A stretch of DNA of 47,986 bases, taken from positions 1 through 47,986 of the forward strand of contig JANYBN010000114.1 in the NCBI GenBank assembly GCA_025360785.1, in the 5' to 3' direction. Under the pieces are notes generated by a model. It had not been told where the DNA came from and searched no databases. It saw only the letters and a list, made by a program, of their open reading frames with translations. Below, piece by piece: positions 26,002 to 34,560 of this stretch (within the stretch, counting starts at the first letter, position 1; each line of letters opens with the position of its first letter). The stretch is from Geobacter sp. (GTDB lineage: Bacteria; Desulfobacterota; Desulfuromonadia; Geobacterales; Pseudopelobacteraceae). The position numbers were made by a program, and so were the translations under genes.

Positions 26002-26499
26002 CTACCGCAGCTCGCGAAGCATTTCACGTTCCACGGCTTTTTCCTCGGCGGCTTGCTCCAGCACTTCCGTGGTGGCCAGCTTCAGCGCCAGGTCAAATGA
26101 ATTTACAATCCCGCCGTTTTTTTCTATGAATTCCCGAGCGGCTTCTTTCCCTGCAAAGGCCCATTTTGGCACGGCAGTCATCACCCCGGCCGGCCTGCCG
26201 CCGACCACCCAGACAGCTGTCCTTGCATCGATCAGTTCATGGGTAATGTAATCGGCAACCATGACTGCGTTGACCAGTTTGTCCCGGTTTCGCTGAAGTT
26301 CCTCTGCGGCACAGTGAAGACTGCAAACACCCACGGTAGTCCCGTCGGCATATACAACAAGCATTCGGCTCCGGGCATAAGCGGCCCGGTCCATGCCGCA
26401 TTGATTGCAGTTTTTGGGACCTTCAACACCGTCCATTGCGCCGGCAAGGGCGTAGGCCAACAACAGGATCACCAGCAGAAATGATGCGGTACTTTTCAT
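26002..26499 (-). CDS. nosL: NosL-family copper chaperone-like protein (copy 1)
   Basis: 165 residues: a signal peptide (about 1-20, without the lipobox cysteine many NosL proteins have), then the NosL core with CNQCGMDR near residue 31 and GVCSLHC about 28 residues later. NosL proteins bind Cu(I), in part through the CGM Cys and Met, and deliver copper in the periplasm. A C-terminal helical tail of about 35 residues (KLATTEVLEQAAEEKAVERE) extends past the usual domain. It is close in sequence to the copy at 30507-30974 (YSRMLV/YSRMLI region, VPKWAF/RPKWAF, KNGG/NNGG), so the two are paralogues. No nosZ is present in the window, so nitrous oxide reductase is not the obvious client here. Confidence 0.85.
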   Translation of the reverse strand: MKSTASFLLVILLLAYALAGAMDGVEGPKNCNQCGMDRAAYARSRMLVVYADGTTVGVCSLHCAAEELQRNRDKLVNAVMVADYITHELIDARTAVWVVGGRPAGVMTAVPKWAFAGKEAAREFIEKNGGIVNSFDLALKLATTEVLEQAAEEKAVEREMLRELR

Positions 26500-26530
26500 C
26501 GGCTGCCCCCTATGGATAAATTCATACCCT

Positions 26531-27226
26531 TCAGCATTCGTAAGCCTGTCCGTCCCGCATCTCGATCAGTCTCCCTCCGAGTCTGGCAAGGCCGGGGTTA
26601 TGAGTCACCATGACGATGGTGAGTCCCGCATTTCTGTTCAGATCTTGCAAAACTTCACCGATCTCTCCCGACCGTTTTGAATCGAGGTTTCCGGTCGGTT
26701 CGTCCGCGAGGAGGATCTCGGGGCGATTTACCAGAGCCCTGGCGATGGCTACCCGCTGCATCTCCCCTCCCGAAATCTGCCCCGGCAGATGGTTCATGCG
26801 GTGATCCATGCCGAGCATCCCCAGGAGTCGCTCCACCTCTCCCTCGACCCCCGGCTTTTTGTAGAATGCGAGCGGAAGTGCCACGTTCTCGCGGACGGTG
26901 AGGGTCGGGATCAGGTAGAAGTTCTGGAAAATGTAGCCGAAGACCTCCCGGCGAATCCGGGTCAGAACCCTCTCGCCCAGAATTTTCCCGCCCCCGAAAA
27001 TGCTTCTGCCGGCAAGTTCCAATTCTCCAGTTGAAGGATTTTCGAGGCAGCCGAGGAGGTTGATCAGGGTCGTTTTGCCTGATCCGGACGGCCCCATGAA
27101 AGAGACAAACTCTCCACGTTTAATAGTGAGCGATACCCCGTCCAGAGCATGGATCTCCTCGCTGCCACGCCGGTAGACCCGTGTCAGGCCCCGAGCCTCC
27201 AGCGATACGCCATTATCAGTCGTCAT
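26531..27226 (-). CDS. ABC transporter ATP-binding protein (LolD/MacB type)
   Basis: 231 residues, a complete ABC ATPase: Walker [11 protein letters not shown]-loop [11 protein letters not shown], signature ISGGEMQR, Walker [10 protein letters not shown] and H-loop VTHNP. The [22 protein letters not shown] opening is typical of the MacB/LolD/FtsE exporter class, whose members move substrates or energise work in the periplasm and do not import nutrients. It overlaps the permease gene by four bases (ATGA). The partner permease is the matching FtsX/MacB type. The substrate is unknown; neighbours point to envelope metal or redox proteins. Confidence 0.92.
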   Translation of the reverse strand: MTTDNGVSLEARGLTRVYRRGSEEIHALDGVSLTIKRGEFVSFMGPSGSGKTTLINLLGCLENPSTGELELAGRSIFGGGKILGERVLTRIRREVFGYIFQNFYLIPTLTVRENVALPLAFYKKPGVEGEVERLLGMLGMDHRMNHLPGQISGGEMQRVAIARALVNRPEILLADEPTGNLDSKRSGEIGEVLQDLNRNAGLTIVMVTHNPGLARLGGRLIEMRDGQAYEC

Positions 27227-28407
27227 CCCTCACTCCTTATCGATTCCAGCGGGCGAACCCGGCCGGCCTTCCATGCCGGATATATGCCGCTCAGTAGTCC
27301 CACAACCACGATGACCGCGAGGGTCAGGAAGGCAAGTTTCATATCGATGGCCACCAGTTCTCCGCCGGGGGCATAGGGGAGAATCCTCCGCACCAGGATG
27401 TCCGAGAGCCGCGCAAAAACAAAGGCCATCCCGATTCCAGCGATCCCGCCGCTGCTGCAGAGGATCAGGGTTTCGGTCCAGACCAGAATGAAGATATCTC
27501 TCGGCATCGCCCCCATGGTCTTCAGGATGCCGATCTCCTGCAGCCGCTCCAGTACCGACATGAGAATGGTATTCACGACACCGACCATAGCGATCAGCAG
27601 GGCGATGATTGCGATGGAGAGCACCATTACCCGGGCCGTGGCGACCAGTTTCATGATTGTCTGTTTGACCTGGGTGAAGCTCACCACCTGTACGTCCGGA
27701 AGCTTATAGAGTGCCGTTTCTAGCTTCGCGCTGTCTGCGTCTTTTTTTACCTTGATGCCGATGGTGGTGATCTTGTCGGTGGCCGAAATTTTCTGCAGCG
27801 TTTTAAGCGGGACAAAGATTGTACCGTCATCCTGCGTCCCGGTCCGCTCCAGAATGCCCACAACCTTAAGCTGGACATTCTTTTCCGGGACGAGAATCAT
27901 GTCTCCGACCTCGCGCTGCTCAAGTTCGGCCGCCTCGAAGCCCATGACCGCCTCGGCGGCTGTTTCATCGCGAAACCATCCCCCCTGGCGGAACCGGAAG
28001 AACGGTTTCATTGCGGGGAACGTGGCGGCCTCGACACCGAAATACCCGGCGATCCCGCAGCCATCCCCCTTGTCCGGATCGAAGAACGCCTGCATCAGGA
28101 TCGGGGTGACCTTGTCAACTTCGGGCCTGCTTACGATGTCATCCACCATCGATTGTTCTATGTAGCGCAGTCCGGTCCCGCCCTGCAGCATCATGGTGGC
28201 CGCTTCGTACGGGCACCCCTTGGCCATGACCATCAATTGGTATCCCATGTTGTCAATGTCGCGGTTCAGGGCATGCTCATAGCCACGGTTGAAGCCGAGC
28301 AGGCTCACGAGCACCCACGACGAGAGCATGATGCCGACCAGGGTCAGCAGGGTGCGCGCCTTCTTGCGCAGGAGATTCCTGTAGGCGATCTGAAATCTGT
28401 TGATCAT
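27223..28407 (-). CDS. ABC transporter permease (MacB/FtsX type)
   Basis: 394 residues with the four-helix MacB/FtsX plan: helix 1 near 18-40 (ARTLLTLVGIMLSSWVLVSLLG), a periplasmic domain of about 220 residues, then three helices near 265-390 (VLSIAIIALLIAMVGVVNTIL, ETLILCSSGGIAGIGMAFVF and LAFLTLAVIVVVGLLSGIYPAW). The coupling region LERLQEIGILKTMGA and the last motif WKAGRVRPLESIR are characteristic. The periplasmic part is smaller than in MacB and holds a CPYEA segment. Overlaps on both sides (four bases with the ATPase and with the FMN-binding-like gene) show tight operon structure. Confidence 0.9.
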   Translation of the reverse strand: MINRFQIAYRNLLRKKARTLLTLVGIMLSSWVLVSLLGFNRGYEHALNRDIDNMGYQLMVMAKGCPYEAATMMLQGGTGLRYIEQSMVDDIVSRPEVDKVTPILMQAFFDPDKGDGCGIAGYFGVEAATFPAMKPFFRFRQGGWFRDETAAEAVMGFEAAELEQREVGDMILVPEKNVQLKVVGILERTGTQDDGTIFVPLKTLQKISATDKITTIGIKVKKDADSAKLETALYKLPDVQVVSFTQVKQTIMKLVATARVMVLSIAIIALLIAMVGVVNTILMSVLERLQEIGILKTMGAMPRDIFILVWTETLILCSSGGIAGIGMAFVFARLSDILVRRILPYAPGGELVAIDMKLAFLTLAVIVVVGLLSGIYPAWKAGRVRPLESIRSEG

Positions 28408-29036
28408 GGCTTTCCTTTTTCGGCAGCATAAACAAACTCATCCATCAGAATCAGATTCTTCTTCAGCGCCCGCAGTGCCGCGCGGAAATCCTCCTCCGCC
28501 TCTGGTGCCGGGTTGCGGATTTCCGCCATCCTGCCGGAACCTTTCCCGGTTGCCGGGTCATAGGCCTCGAAATCCTTGAGCGAAAGCCCGGCGAACTGCC
28601 GGCCGAATTTGGGGTCCCGCAGTTTCTTAGCCCACTGGCTGGTCATCTTCTGGATGTAAAACGACTTGATTCTGCCGCTCAAATCAAGGGCGACAAAGAC
28701 CTGGATTCCGCCGAACTGTCCCTTCTGATTGACGCCGTGGATGTAGCCGATCTTCCGCTTGCCGCTCTGGATTTCGTAGATAGTGTAGGGAACGTCGATG
28801 GTCTCGTAGATGCCGTGGAACCTGTCGCCAAGCCGCTTTTCCATCCTCCGCAGCATGGTCTCGTCACCACGCTTGTCAATCGAGACGTAGGTGGTTTTGT
28901 AACCGCTTGATTCGGGAAAAAAACGGGCAACATCCCGGTCGGGATCGTTCAGGTCACAGCCTACGGCGGCCAGCGCCGGAGCGGCCATGACAAGAATGAG
29001 CAACAACGATGCGAAAAAACATATTTTATTTCTCAT
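28404..29036 (-). CDS. periplasmic protein resembling FMN-binding domains
   Basis: 210 residues: a signal peptide (about 1-23, ALA/AVG), then CDLNDPDRDVARFFPES at the mature N-terminus and a domain with VFVALDLSGRIKSFYI and FAGLSLKDFEAYDP that resembles the strand pattern of FMN_bind domains of RnfG/NqrC. The SGAT(T/S) flavinylation motif of covalent FMN carriers is not visible; only GKGSG is near that place. So it may bind a flavin non-covalently, or not at all. It overlaps the permease gene by four bases, making it the likely periplasmic partner of the ABC transporter. Confidence 0.55.
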   Translation of the reverse strand: MRNKICFFASLLLILVMAAPALAAVGCDLNDPDRDVARFFPESSGYKTTYVSIDKRGDETMLRRMEKRLGDRFHGIYETIDVPYTIYEIQSGKRKIGYIHGVNQKGQFGGIQVFVALDLSGRIKSFYIQKMTSQWAKKLRDPKFGRQFAGLSLKDFEAYDPATGKGSGRMAEIRNPAPEAEEDFRAALRALKKNLILMDEFVYAAEKGKP

Positions 29037-29058
29037 CCCTCATCCCTCATCTTCGCCT

Positions 29059-30066
29059 CTAAATAGGCAGATAATAATAAAGCTGCGCGACGGCGCGATG
29101 ATCGTCATCGTTATGGTTGTATTCGTACATCACCCTTGCCGTCAGATCCGACGTGACCATGGCGGAAAAACAGGCGGACATCAGCCAGTTTTCGCCATTG
29201 GAGCTCCAGTAGGTCGGCTGAAGCTCGACCTTCATCCTCTGTTCGGGGCCGAAGAGGTAACCGAGCCGGTACATGGCTGCCACGGTATCGGCGCCAAGCC
29301 ATTTCCCGGCAAAGATGTCGAAACGATGCTCCAGATTGTCCCGGAGGAGAGCGAAGTCACCCCCCACCAATCTCATGTCGCGGGGGTCCGGATCCCGCAG
29401 CTTGTACCCCATGGTGTCGAGAGTCCGGCCATACCCGGCGGAGAGCCCCAAAGTGTAGTTGTCCTCGTTTATCACGCCGTAGGCGACCCTGCCGGCCAGC
29501 AGGTAATTACCCTTGAAGTAGACCGGCATCCCGGTTCCGGTGGTGGCGCTGAGTTGCAGGTTGCCCCAGGAAAAATCCCGGCTGCTGCCGATGCCCCAAT
29601 CGCGGTCATAGCTGAAACCCTGGATCGGCAGGGTCCGCAATATGAGAGGGTGGCTGTCGAAATATGAGCCGAGCCCGAGGGCCGGCCGGTTATGGCCGAT
29701 CCAGATATCGCTCAAAGGCGTCTTAACCTTGAACCAGGCGTTGTAAGCCTGAGGTTCGACTTTTGTGGTGTCGTCTTCGAAAACCGACAGAGCCAGCCGT
29801 CCCTGGATTCCCAGAGAGCCCCAGTCTCCCGACTCCCCGGAAAAGCGGTGGAGGTAGTCGAATCCGACGCCCGGTTTCTGCATCTCGGCATCCGGGTTCA
29901 TGGAGTAGTAGATCGGTTTGTCCTGCTGCGACGAGTAACCGGCAATGCCCTGGGCCTCGAAATAGAGCAGGTAATTGTCGCCATGGGCAGGAGTTGTCTC
30001 CGACAGCACAACCACCGCCAGCATGACAAGTAGGATCCGGCTACAGGTCGAAGAGATAAGCGCCAT
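29059..30066 (-). CDS. outer-membrane beta-barrel protein, unknown function
   Basis: 335 residues with a signal peptide (hydrophobic 10-22, ending AHG/DNY) and repeated amphipathic strands with Tyr and Trp girdles (LLYFEAQGIAGYSSQ, VTSDLTARVMYEYNHNDDD, AVAQLYYYLPI at the C-terminus, ending in the hydrophobic residues usual for outer-membrane barrels). No known transporter motif is seen. It overlaps the YtkA-like gene by 26 bases and precedes the FMN-binding-like gene by 22, so it is embedded in the metal/redox operon and could be the outer-membrane exit or entry pore for its substrate. Confidence 0.7.
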   Translation of the reverse strand: MALISSTCSRILLVMLAVVVLSETTPAHGDNYLLYFEAQGIAGYSSQQDKPIYYSMNPDAEMQKPGVGFDYLHRFSGESGDWGSLGIQGRLALSVFEDDTTKVEPQAYNAWFKVKTPLSDIWIGHNRPALGLGSYFDSHPLILRTLPIQGFSYDRDWGIGSSRDFSWGNLQLSATTGTGMPVYFKGNYLLAGRVAYGVINEDNYTLGLSAGYGRTLDTMGYKLRDPDPRDMRLVGGDFALLRDNLEHRFDIFAGKWLGADTVAAMYRLGYLFGPEQRMKVELQPTYWSSNGENWLMSACFSAMVTSDLTARVMYEYNHNDDDHRAVAQLYYYLPI

Positions 30067-30481
30067 GGAGCACCGTTTTTCCTTCCTTGATGAATGTGAG
30101 GGTTACTTCCCAGTCGCCGGGCATCACCAGTCGGACCGGAAGAAGGTAAACCCCTTTTGCCGACCGGGAAAAATCTTTGTCGCCGGAACTGTGCGCTCCC
30201 CGCATGGAGGGCATGTCCGCATCTCCTTTAACGACGAACGAAGTATCGCGACCACCTTCATGGGTGTAGATTTCCACCCGCATGATGGCTGTTCCCAGCT
30301 TTGGCGGTTTGGTAAAGCCGTAAATGAAGTAATGCTTCGCGCCAAGCGGAACCTTTTCGCCCGGTTTCGGCAGGATCCTGATATAGCGCTTCGCAGTTGG
30401 TGAGGGTGCGGCGTCTGCCGTTGGCAAAGATGCTCCGCATACGACTAATGCGAGCGTAACGAAGAGTGTCAGCATCCTCAT
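30041..30481 (-). CDS. secreted YtkA/FixH-like beta-sandwich protein
   Basis: 146 residues with a signal peptide (1-24, TADA/APS) and a small all-beta domain that ends GDWEVTLTFIKEGKTVLHGA. The GxWxVxL style ending is typical of YtkA-like and FixH-like domains, often found near copper proteins and oxidase assembly genes. There are no conserved cysteines. I choose the ATG at 30481, with GAAGGA 8 bases upstream and an immediate signal peptide, over the in-frame start at 30523. The coding end overlaps the barrel gene. Function is inferred only from fold type and neighbours. Confidence 0.65.
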   Translation of the reverse strand: MRMLTLFVTLALVVCGASLPTADAAPSPTAKRYIRILPKPGEKVPLGAKHYFIYGFTKPPKLGTAIMRVEIYTHEGGRDTSFVVKGDADMPSMRGAHSSGDKDFSRSAKGVYLLPVRLVMPGDWEVTLTFIKEGKTVLHGAYLFDL

Positions 30482-30506
30482 TGCAATGTTCCTTCTTCCG
30501 TTATTG

Positions 30507-30974
30507 TCAAGGCGATTTGGCAACGAATTCCTCGTGGGCGGCAGCCAGTACCTCTGCCCAGTTGGCTATTGTTCCGCCATTGTTCGCAATAAATGCGCGA
30601 GCGGAAGCTTCGGCTTCAAAGGCCCATTTCGGCCGCCCGGTCATGACGCCGCGCTTCTTCCCTCCCATCACCCAGACAGCCTTCCCGGCATCAATCAGGA
30701 TGTGGCTGTCGCGGTCGGCGACCAGGATGGTTTTTACCGGGCGCTCCCCCTGCGATTTGAGTTCGTTTACAGCGCAGTGCAGGCTGCATACGCCGGTCTG
30801 GCTGCCGTCCTGATAGGTGATCAGCATTCTGCTGTAGCCGTAGGCCTTGCGATCCATGCCGCATATGGAGCATGACCTGTGCTCCCGGATATCGTCCTGA
30901 GCCAGGGCAGGGCTGGCCAGGACGGTGCATGCGATCATGATGAGTGCTGCCAGAAATGCGATACGAAGAATCAT
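30507..30974 (-). CDS. nosL: NosL-family copper chaperone-like protein (copy 2)
   Basis: 155 residues with a signal peptide (about 1-24, ALA/QDD), then CSICGMDRKAYGYSRMLI and GVCSLHC with the same spacing as in the other copy. It lacks the long C-terminal helical tail of that copy. AAAGGAG stands 5 bases before the ATG at 30974; the longer reading from 31010 would put the signal peptide internally. It lies between the thioredoxin-like gene and the YtkA-like gene. A copper-binding role is known for NosL; the client of this copy is unknown. Two copies in one operon may serve two acceptors or two membranes. Confidence 0.87.
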   Translation of the reverse strand: MILRIAFLAALIMIACTVLASPALAQDDIREHRSCSICGMDRKAYGYSRMLITYQDGSQTGVCSLHCAVNELKSQGERPVKTILVADRDSHILIDAGKAVWVMGGKKRGVMTGRPKWAFEAEASARAFIANNGGTIANWAEVLAAAHEEFVAKSP

Positions 30975-31006
30975 GGGTGCTCCTTTCTGAACGGAAAGCG
31001 CCGGGT

Positions 31007-31543
31007 TCACGGCAGCGCGGCAAGCACGGTGGCAAGCCGGGAACCATCACGGTAGTCCTCGTTCATCCTGATGATGCCTGTGCTGTCAATGATAACGGTG
31101 GTTCCCATGGTCGCCTGAAAGTTGTTGAGTAACAGGTGGCTGGTGTCCGCCAGGACATGGAAGCTGCCGGCAAAACCGTTTGCGGATGCCGAGATTCCGG
31201 CATCGGTGACCGTGCCGGAAACGTAATCCACGGCGTAAAAGCCGACGTCGGGAAATGAGGGGATCTTGTCGCGCATGTTGCTCATGTGGCTGTCACAGAT
31301 CGGGCACCACATTGTGAAATACAGGACAATACCCTTTCGGGAGTCCAGAGCTGATGCCAGTGTGACGGAGTTGCCGCTAGTATCCGGAACGGAGAAGACC
31401 GGTGCCTTCTGCCCTGCCGCCGGACCGGTCGTGCCGGGCTGAACCGCAGGACGTTTGTCTTCACCCGAAGGGAACAGGTTGTCTCCGCAGGCTGGGAGCG
31501 TGAGCAGAGTAAGCAGCAGAAAGATGACTCTAGCGGAAAACAT
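31007..31543 (-). CDS. thioredoxin-like lipoprotein (TlpA/redoxin family)
   Basis: 178 residues with a lipobox (TLPAC, Cys about 19), a Pro/Gly linker and a redoxin fold (GQKAPVFSVPDTSGNSVTLA, then LYFTMWCPICDSHMSNM). The CPIC active site marks a thiol-disulfide oxidoreductase or a metal-thiol handler of the TlpA/ResA/SCO-like group. The usual cis-Pro position reads MGTTVIID, so Thr replaces Pro before the strand. The start at 31543 is the first one that begins with a signal peptide; the 69 residues upstream in the same frame are antisense-like. It overlaps the preceding barrel gene by 14 bases. It may reduce the NosL cysteines or apocytochromes. Confidence 0.82.
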   Translation of the reverse strand: MFSARVIFLLLTLLTLPACGDNLFPSGEDKRPAVQPGTTGPAAGQKAPVFSVPDTSGNSVTLASALDSRKGIVLYFTMWCPICDSHMSNMRDKIPSFPDVGFYAVDYVSGTVTDAGISASANGFAGSFHVLADTSHLLLNNFQATMGTTVIIDSTGIIRMNEDYRDGSRLATVLAALP

Positions 31544-32528
31544 AGCGCACCCCCGTCGTGAAGATATCTGTTGTCGGGAAGTTTCTGCCCCAGCCGCTCT
31601 CAGCAATGGCATGATTCCACGCGAGCCGGACGCTCCAGTCTCGGTCCAGGTTTGCATAGCTGATCGCAACTCCGGCAGACTGTTTTTCCATTCCGGTAGT
31701 AGTATCGGTGACGCCGTTGATGTCGCCGCGCTCTTCCCGGAGATAGGCATAGGATGCGGTGGTGGTCAACGTATCGCCTCCGGTGCCGATCACATAGCGG
31801 TACCCCGCTGATAACGCTGCCGAAAAGCGATTCCCCAGCTGTTTGCGATACGGCTCCACGTAGTTGCCGTATTCCCGGTTGATGGAACGCTCGAAATGAG
31901 TGCCGTAGGCGAGCGCCAGCGAGGCGTTCCAGGGCTGGATGGTCTTGTCGATAATCAGGTTGCCGTCGAGTCGGTAAAATCCCCGTCCGGTTACATCAAA
32001 GCTGTTTTTTATGTCGTCATAGGCAGATATGCCGGTCGGGAGCAGCAGGGCTAGACCCAGGGTAACGGCCGGTTTCATGCCTGCCAGGTCATATACCATC
32101 CAGGAGGATTCATCATCGACCGCTTCGTACCAGAGAGCCACGGAGGCATCGCCCAACCCGTCGGTGCTTGATGACAACCCGGAGTACTTATTCTCGTTCC
32201 GGATATACGGGAGGGAAAGCCCCGCCTGCCAGTCCTTTGCCAGACGATGGGCGTAGCCCAGGTTCAGGCGGTACTGCTTCAGGTCGGAACCGGGCGGATC
32301 TGCGATGTGTTTGCCATCCTGGTTCCAGAAACCGTCGTAGATCTCCGCATCAAAGGACAGATCGGCAATGGCGTTGGCGAATTTGGGCACGATCAGGGAT
32401 GTGGGCGAGCCACCGCCACAGCAGGAGCCGGCCCAGGAAAGCTGAGGCATAAGGGCGGCGGCCCCCGCAAAGAGGGTCGCCGCAAGCATGAATGCGTGGG
32501 TTCTATCAATAAGTTTTGTCCAGCTCAT
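31530..32528 (-). CDS. outer-membrane beta-barrel with vicinal-cysteine mature N-terminus
   Basis: 332 residues. Signal peptide about 1-33 (LSWA/GSC), then GSCCGGGSPTSLIVPKFAN at the start of the mature protein, then strands typical of a transporter-like barrel (YRLNLGYAHRLAKDWQAGLS, SVRLAWNHAIAE) ending VRYVFR with a C-terminal aromatic. The start at 32528 lies one base after the stop of the lipoprotein gene, so translation is probably coupled; an upstream ATG at 32561 would lie inside that gene. The CC pair could bind metal or be the site of a disulfide. Channel substrate unknown. Confidence 0.72.
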   Translation of the reverse strand: MSWTKLIDRTHAFMLAATLFAGAAALMPQLSWAGSCCGGGSPTSLIVPKFANAIADLSFDAEIYDGFWNQDGKHIADPPGSDLKQYRLNLGYAHRLAKDWQAGLSLPYIRNENKYSGLSSSTDGLGDASVALWYEAVDDESSWMVYDLAGMKPAVTLGLALLLPTGISAYDDIKNSFDVTGRGFYRLDGNLIIDKTIQPWNASLALAYGTHFERSINREYGNYVEPYRKQLGNRFSAALSAGYRYVIGTGGDTLTTTASYAYLREERGDINGVTDTTTGMEKQSAGVAISYANLDRDWSVRLAWNHAIAESGWGRNFPTTDIFTTGVRYVFR

Positions 32529-32529
32529 A

Positions 32530-34131
32530 TCAAGGTATGACGGTAAAGGTCTGATATCCATTGGTTGTGGCGACAGCGGAACCGTCGGTGGTCTTCTGCT
32601 CGCCGTTTACAGTGAGCTTGACGTAAATTTTACCGGACACGCCGGACGAAAGCCCGGTAAGCCCGGCAACCGACCAGTGGCCGTTGCCGCTGTCGGCAGC
32701 GTCGAACCAGGTTGTCGTGTCGGTCGATACCTGGACGACCAGGGAGCTGACCGTCCAGGGTGTGCCGGCCTGATCTTTAAGTTGGCTGCCTATCTTCACT
32801 GCCGGGAAGCTCATCCCGTTCTCCTTGGTGGCGAGGAAGAGACCGAAGGTGTAGTTTCCGCCGCTGCCGGCGGTCAGGCCGTCACTGAACAGGAAATAGG
32901 TACGTTTCTCCAACCCTGTCAAGCCGGTGATTGCGTCATTGATGCCGGTAAGTTTGACAAGAGTGGTTATCCCGCTGGGCATGGCGACGTTCGGGTAGAA
33001 GTAGGCCGTTTCAGCGCCTATGTTCACCTTGATCTGCCAGATTCCCATCGACATGCCGTTCGACATGGAGGACATGACAAAATACACGCTACAGGAATAG
33101 GTGCCGTCACCGTTGTCAACTACCGGCTCATTCGGTGTCGTGTGGCTCTTCGATGCCATGTACATGTACGGCAGCAGTGTGACGGTTTTTCCCACGGCGG
33201 GTGTGCCGTCACTGCGGTTGGTCAGTCTGATCTTGAAGCTCATCTTACCCATTGTCGCGGCTATCGTGCCGGGGATGTATTCGACCTTGTAACTGCTCGT
33301 CAGGGCGGTCTTGTTGAAAGGGAGCGGTCCTATTTTGTCCGCTGTAAGTTTTGATTTATTCAGAGGGCTGGCCTGGAAGGCGACCAACGCCGCCGTGAAC
33401 CGGTTGCCGATGTCTTCCGGAATGGCTGTTCCTGATGCCATATTTACTGCGCCGCTCGTTTTTTTTCCATCGAGCACGCCATCGGAAAGGTCGTCTCCCA
33501 TGGCATCGATCATTTCGAACTGTTTGGATGGATCGTTGATCAGGTCTTTGGTCAGCTGGCTGAAGGCGGCGATGCGGATTCCGGCCAGTCGCTGTTTGTC
33601 GGTGGACGCAGTTGACATATTGACGAACGCCGGTCTCACGGAGCTATCGGGGGTGTAACCAAAAGCGGTGTTAAAGTCGCTATCGGCTGCAGCTTTGCTT
33701 TTGCCGCCGGCAATCATTTTACGGATGATGGTGCTGGACGGGTCTATGGTTACCTGTGATCCGGAAGCTAGGCTGCCGCCGTTGGTGTAGGCGCTGAGTG
33801 TTCCCATCGTCACACCCTTCCCGCTGTCTGACTGTTCCGCCTCATCGTCAAATGTTCCGCTGCCGGCTTCAAAAACCAGATCGTTTACAAGCTCGGATGT
33901 CGGAATGGCAACAGTGTAAGAGCCATCACTTCCTGAAGTGACCGGGCCGGCAACAACAGTCCCGGCGGTAGTTTTTACCGTGATTTTCGCGCCGCTGACC
34001 GGCCCGGCCACAACCGAACCGGAGATCGTTGCTACTGAGGAACCGCCTGATCCGCTGCTGCCACAACCGGACATGAGAATTGTAATGTACAGTAACAATA
34101 GCTTTTGGGTACAGACTCTGAATGATTTCAT
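32530..34131 (-). CDS. large secreted lipoprotein with carboxypeptidase-regulatory-like domain
   Basis: 533 residues with a lipobox (ILMSGC, Cys about 23). Residues about 30-90 form a CarboxypepD_reg-like/transthyretin-fold domain (ISGSVVAGPVSGAKITVKT, GSDGSYTVAIP). The middle, about 100-270, is helical. The rest is beta-rich, with a YtkA-like stretch in FKIRLTNRSDGTPAVGKTVT and methionine-rich runs (MSSMSNGMSMGIW; PYMYMASKSH) that could bind copper. It is the promoter-proximal gene of the NosL cluster. GGAGG stands 5 bases before the ATG. I do not recognise a named family for the full protein. Confidence 0.75.
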   Translation of the reverse strand: MKSFRVCTQKLLLLYITILMSGCGSSGSGGSSVATISGSVVAGPVSGAKITVKTTAGTVVAGPVTSGSDGSYTVAIPTSELVNDLVFEAGSGTFDDEAEQSDSGKGVTMGTLSAYTNGGSLASGSQVTIDPSSTIIRKMIAGGKSKAAADSDFNTAFGYTPDSSVRPAFVNMSTASTDKQRLAGIRIAAFSQLTKDLINDPSKQFEMIDAMGDDLSDGVLDGKKTSGAVNMASGTAIPEDIGNRFTAALVAFQASPLNKSKLTADKIGPLPFNKTALTSSYKVEYIPGTIAATMGKMSFKIRLTNRSDGTPAVGKTVTLLPYMYMASKSHTTPNEPVVDNGDGTYSCSVYFVMSSMSNGMSMGIWQIKVNIGAETAYFYPNVAMPSGITTLVKLTGINDAITGLTGLEKRTYFLFSDGLTAGSGGNYTFGLFLATKENGMSFPAVKIGSQLKDQAGTPWTVSSLVVQVSTDTTTWFDAADSGNGHWSVAGLTGLSSGVSGKIYVKLTVNGEQKTTDGSAVATTNGYQTFTVIP

Positions 34132-34560
34132 GGATTCCTCCGGGAATATCTATGATGGATTAACTCCCCTGAAATAGCAGGATCTAAGCCATATAGTATG
34201 ATTGGATTATTTTGTAAATAAACCAGATAGTTAGGTTGTGTGGTCAGGTTGGTGTTGCTTTTCTGGAGGTGAATTTATTAACCGTCAGGTTCGGACAGCA
34301 TTGATGAACTCCTTATTTCTCCCATTGATAACGAGATGGGAAAAATAAGTTACTCATGTTACTTTTGTCGCATTTCAGGGGTTGTCGAGATGGCGAACGA
34401 ATGGTGGGAATTAATTATATGAAAGGTTCCAGGTGTTGTAGCGACTGCGAGAGGAGGAGGCAATATTTTCAGTCTGAATGACATCATAACTTTAGCGCCG
34501 CTCGCGCTGATCGGATTTATCCATCGCCGGATCGCAAATAACGGAGCATTCTTTCTGGTC
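34132..34560. other. divergent intergenic region
   Basis: It holds the promoter at 34190-34218 for the leftward cluster and the untranslated or alternative-start region of the rightward peptidase-like gene, with GAGAGGAGGAGG near 34450. Between about 34220 and 34420 I see no gene, riboswitch or strong hairpin. Confidence 0.5.
34190..34218 (-). promoter_or_regulatory. sigma-70 type promoter of the NosL/ABC cluster
   Basis: Minus strand TTTACA (34213-34218), a 17-base spacer, then TATATG (34190-34195). The -35 matches five of six consensus bases, the -10 four of six, with optimal spacing. A start near 34183 would leave a leader of about 50 bases before the lipoprotein ATG. Confidence 0.5.
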
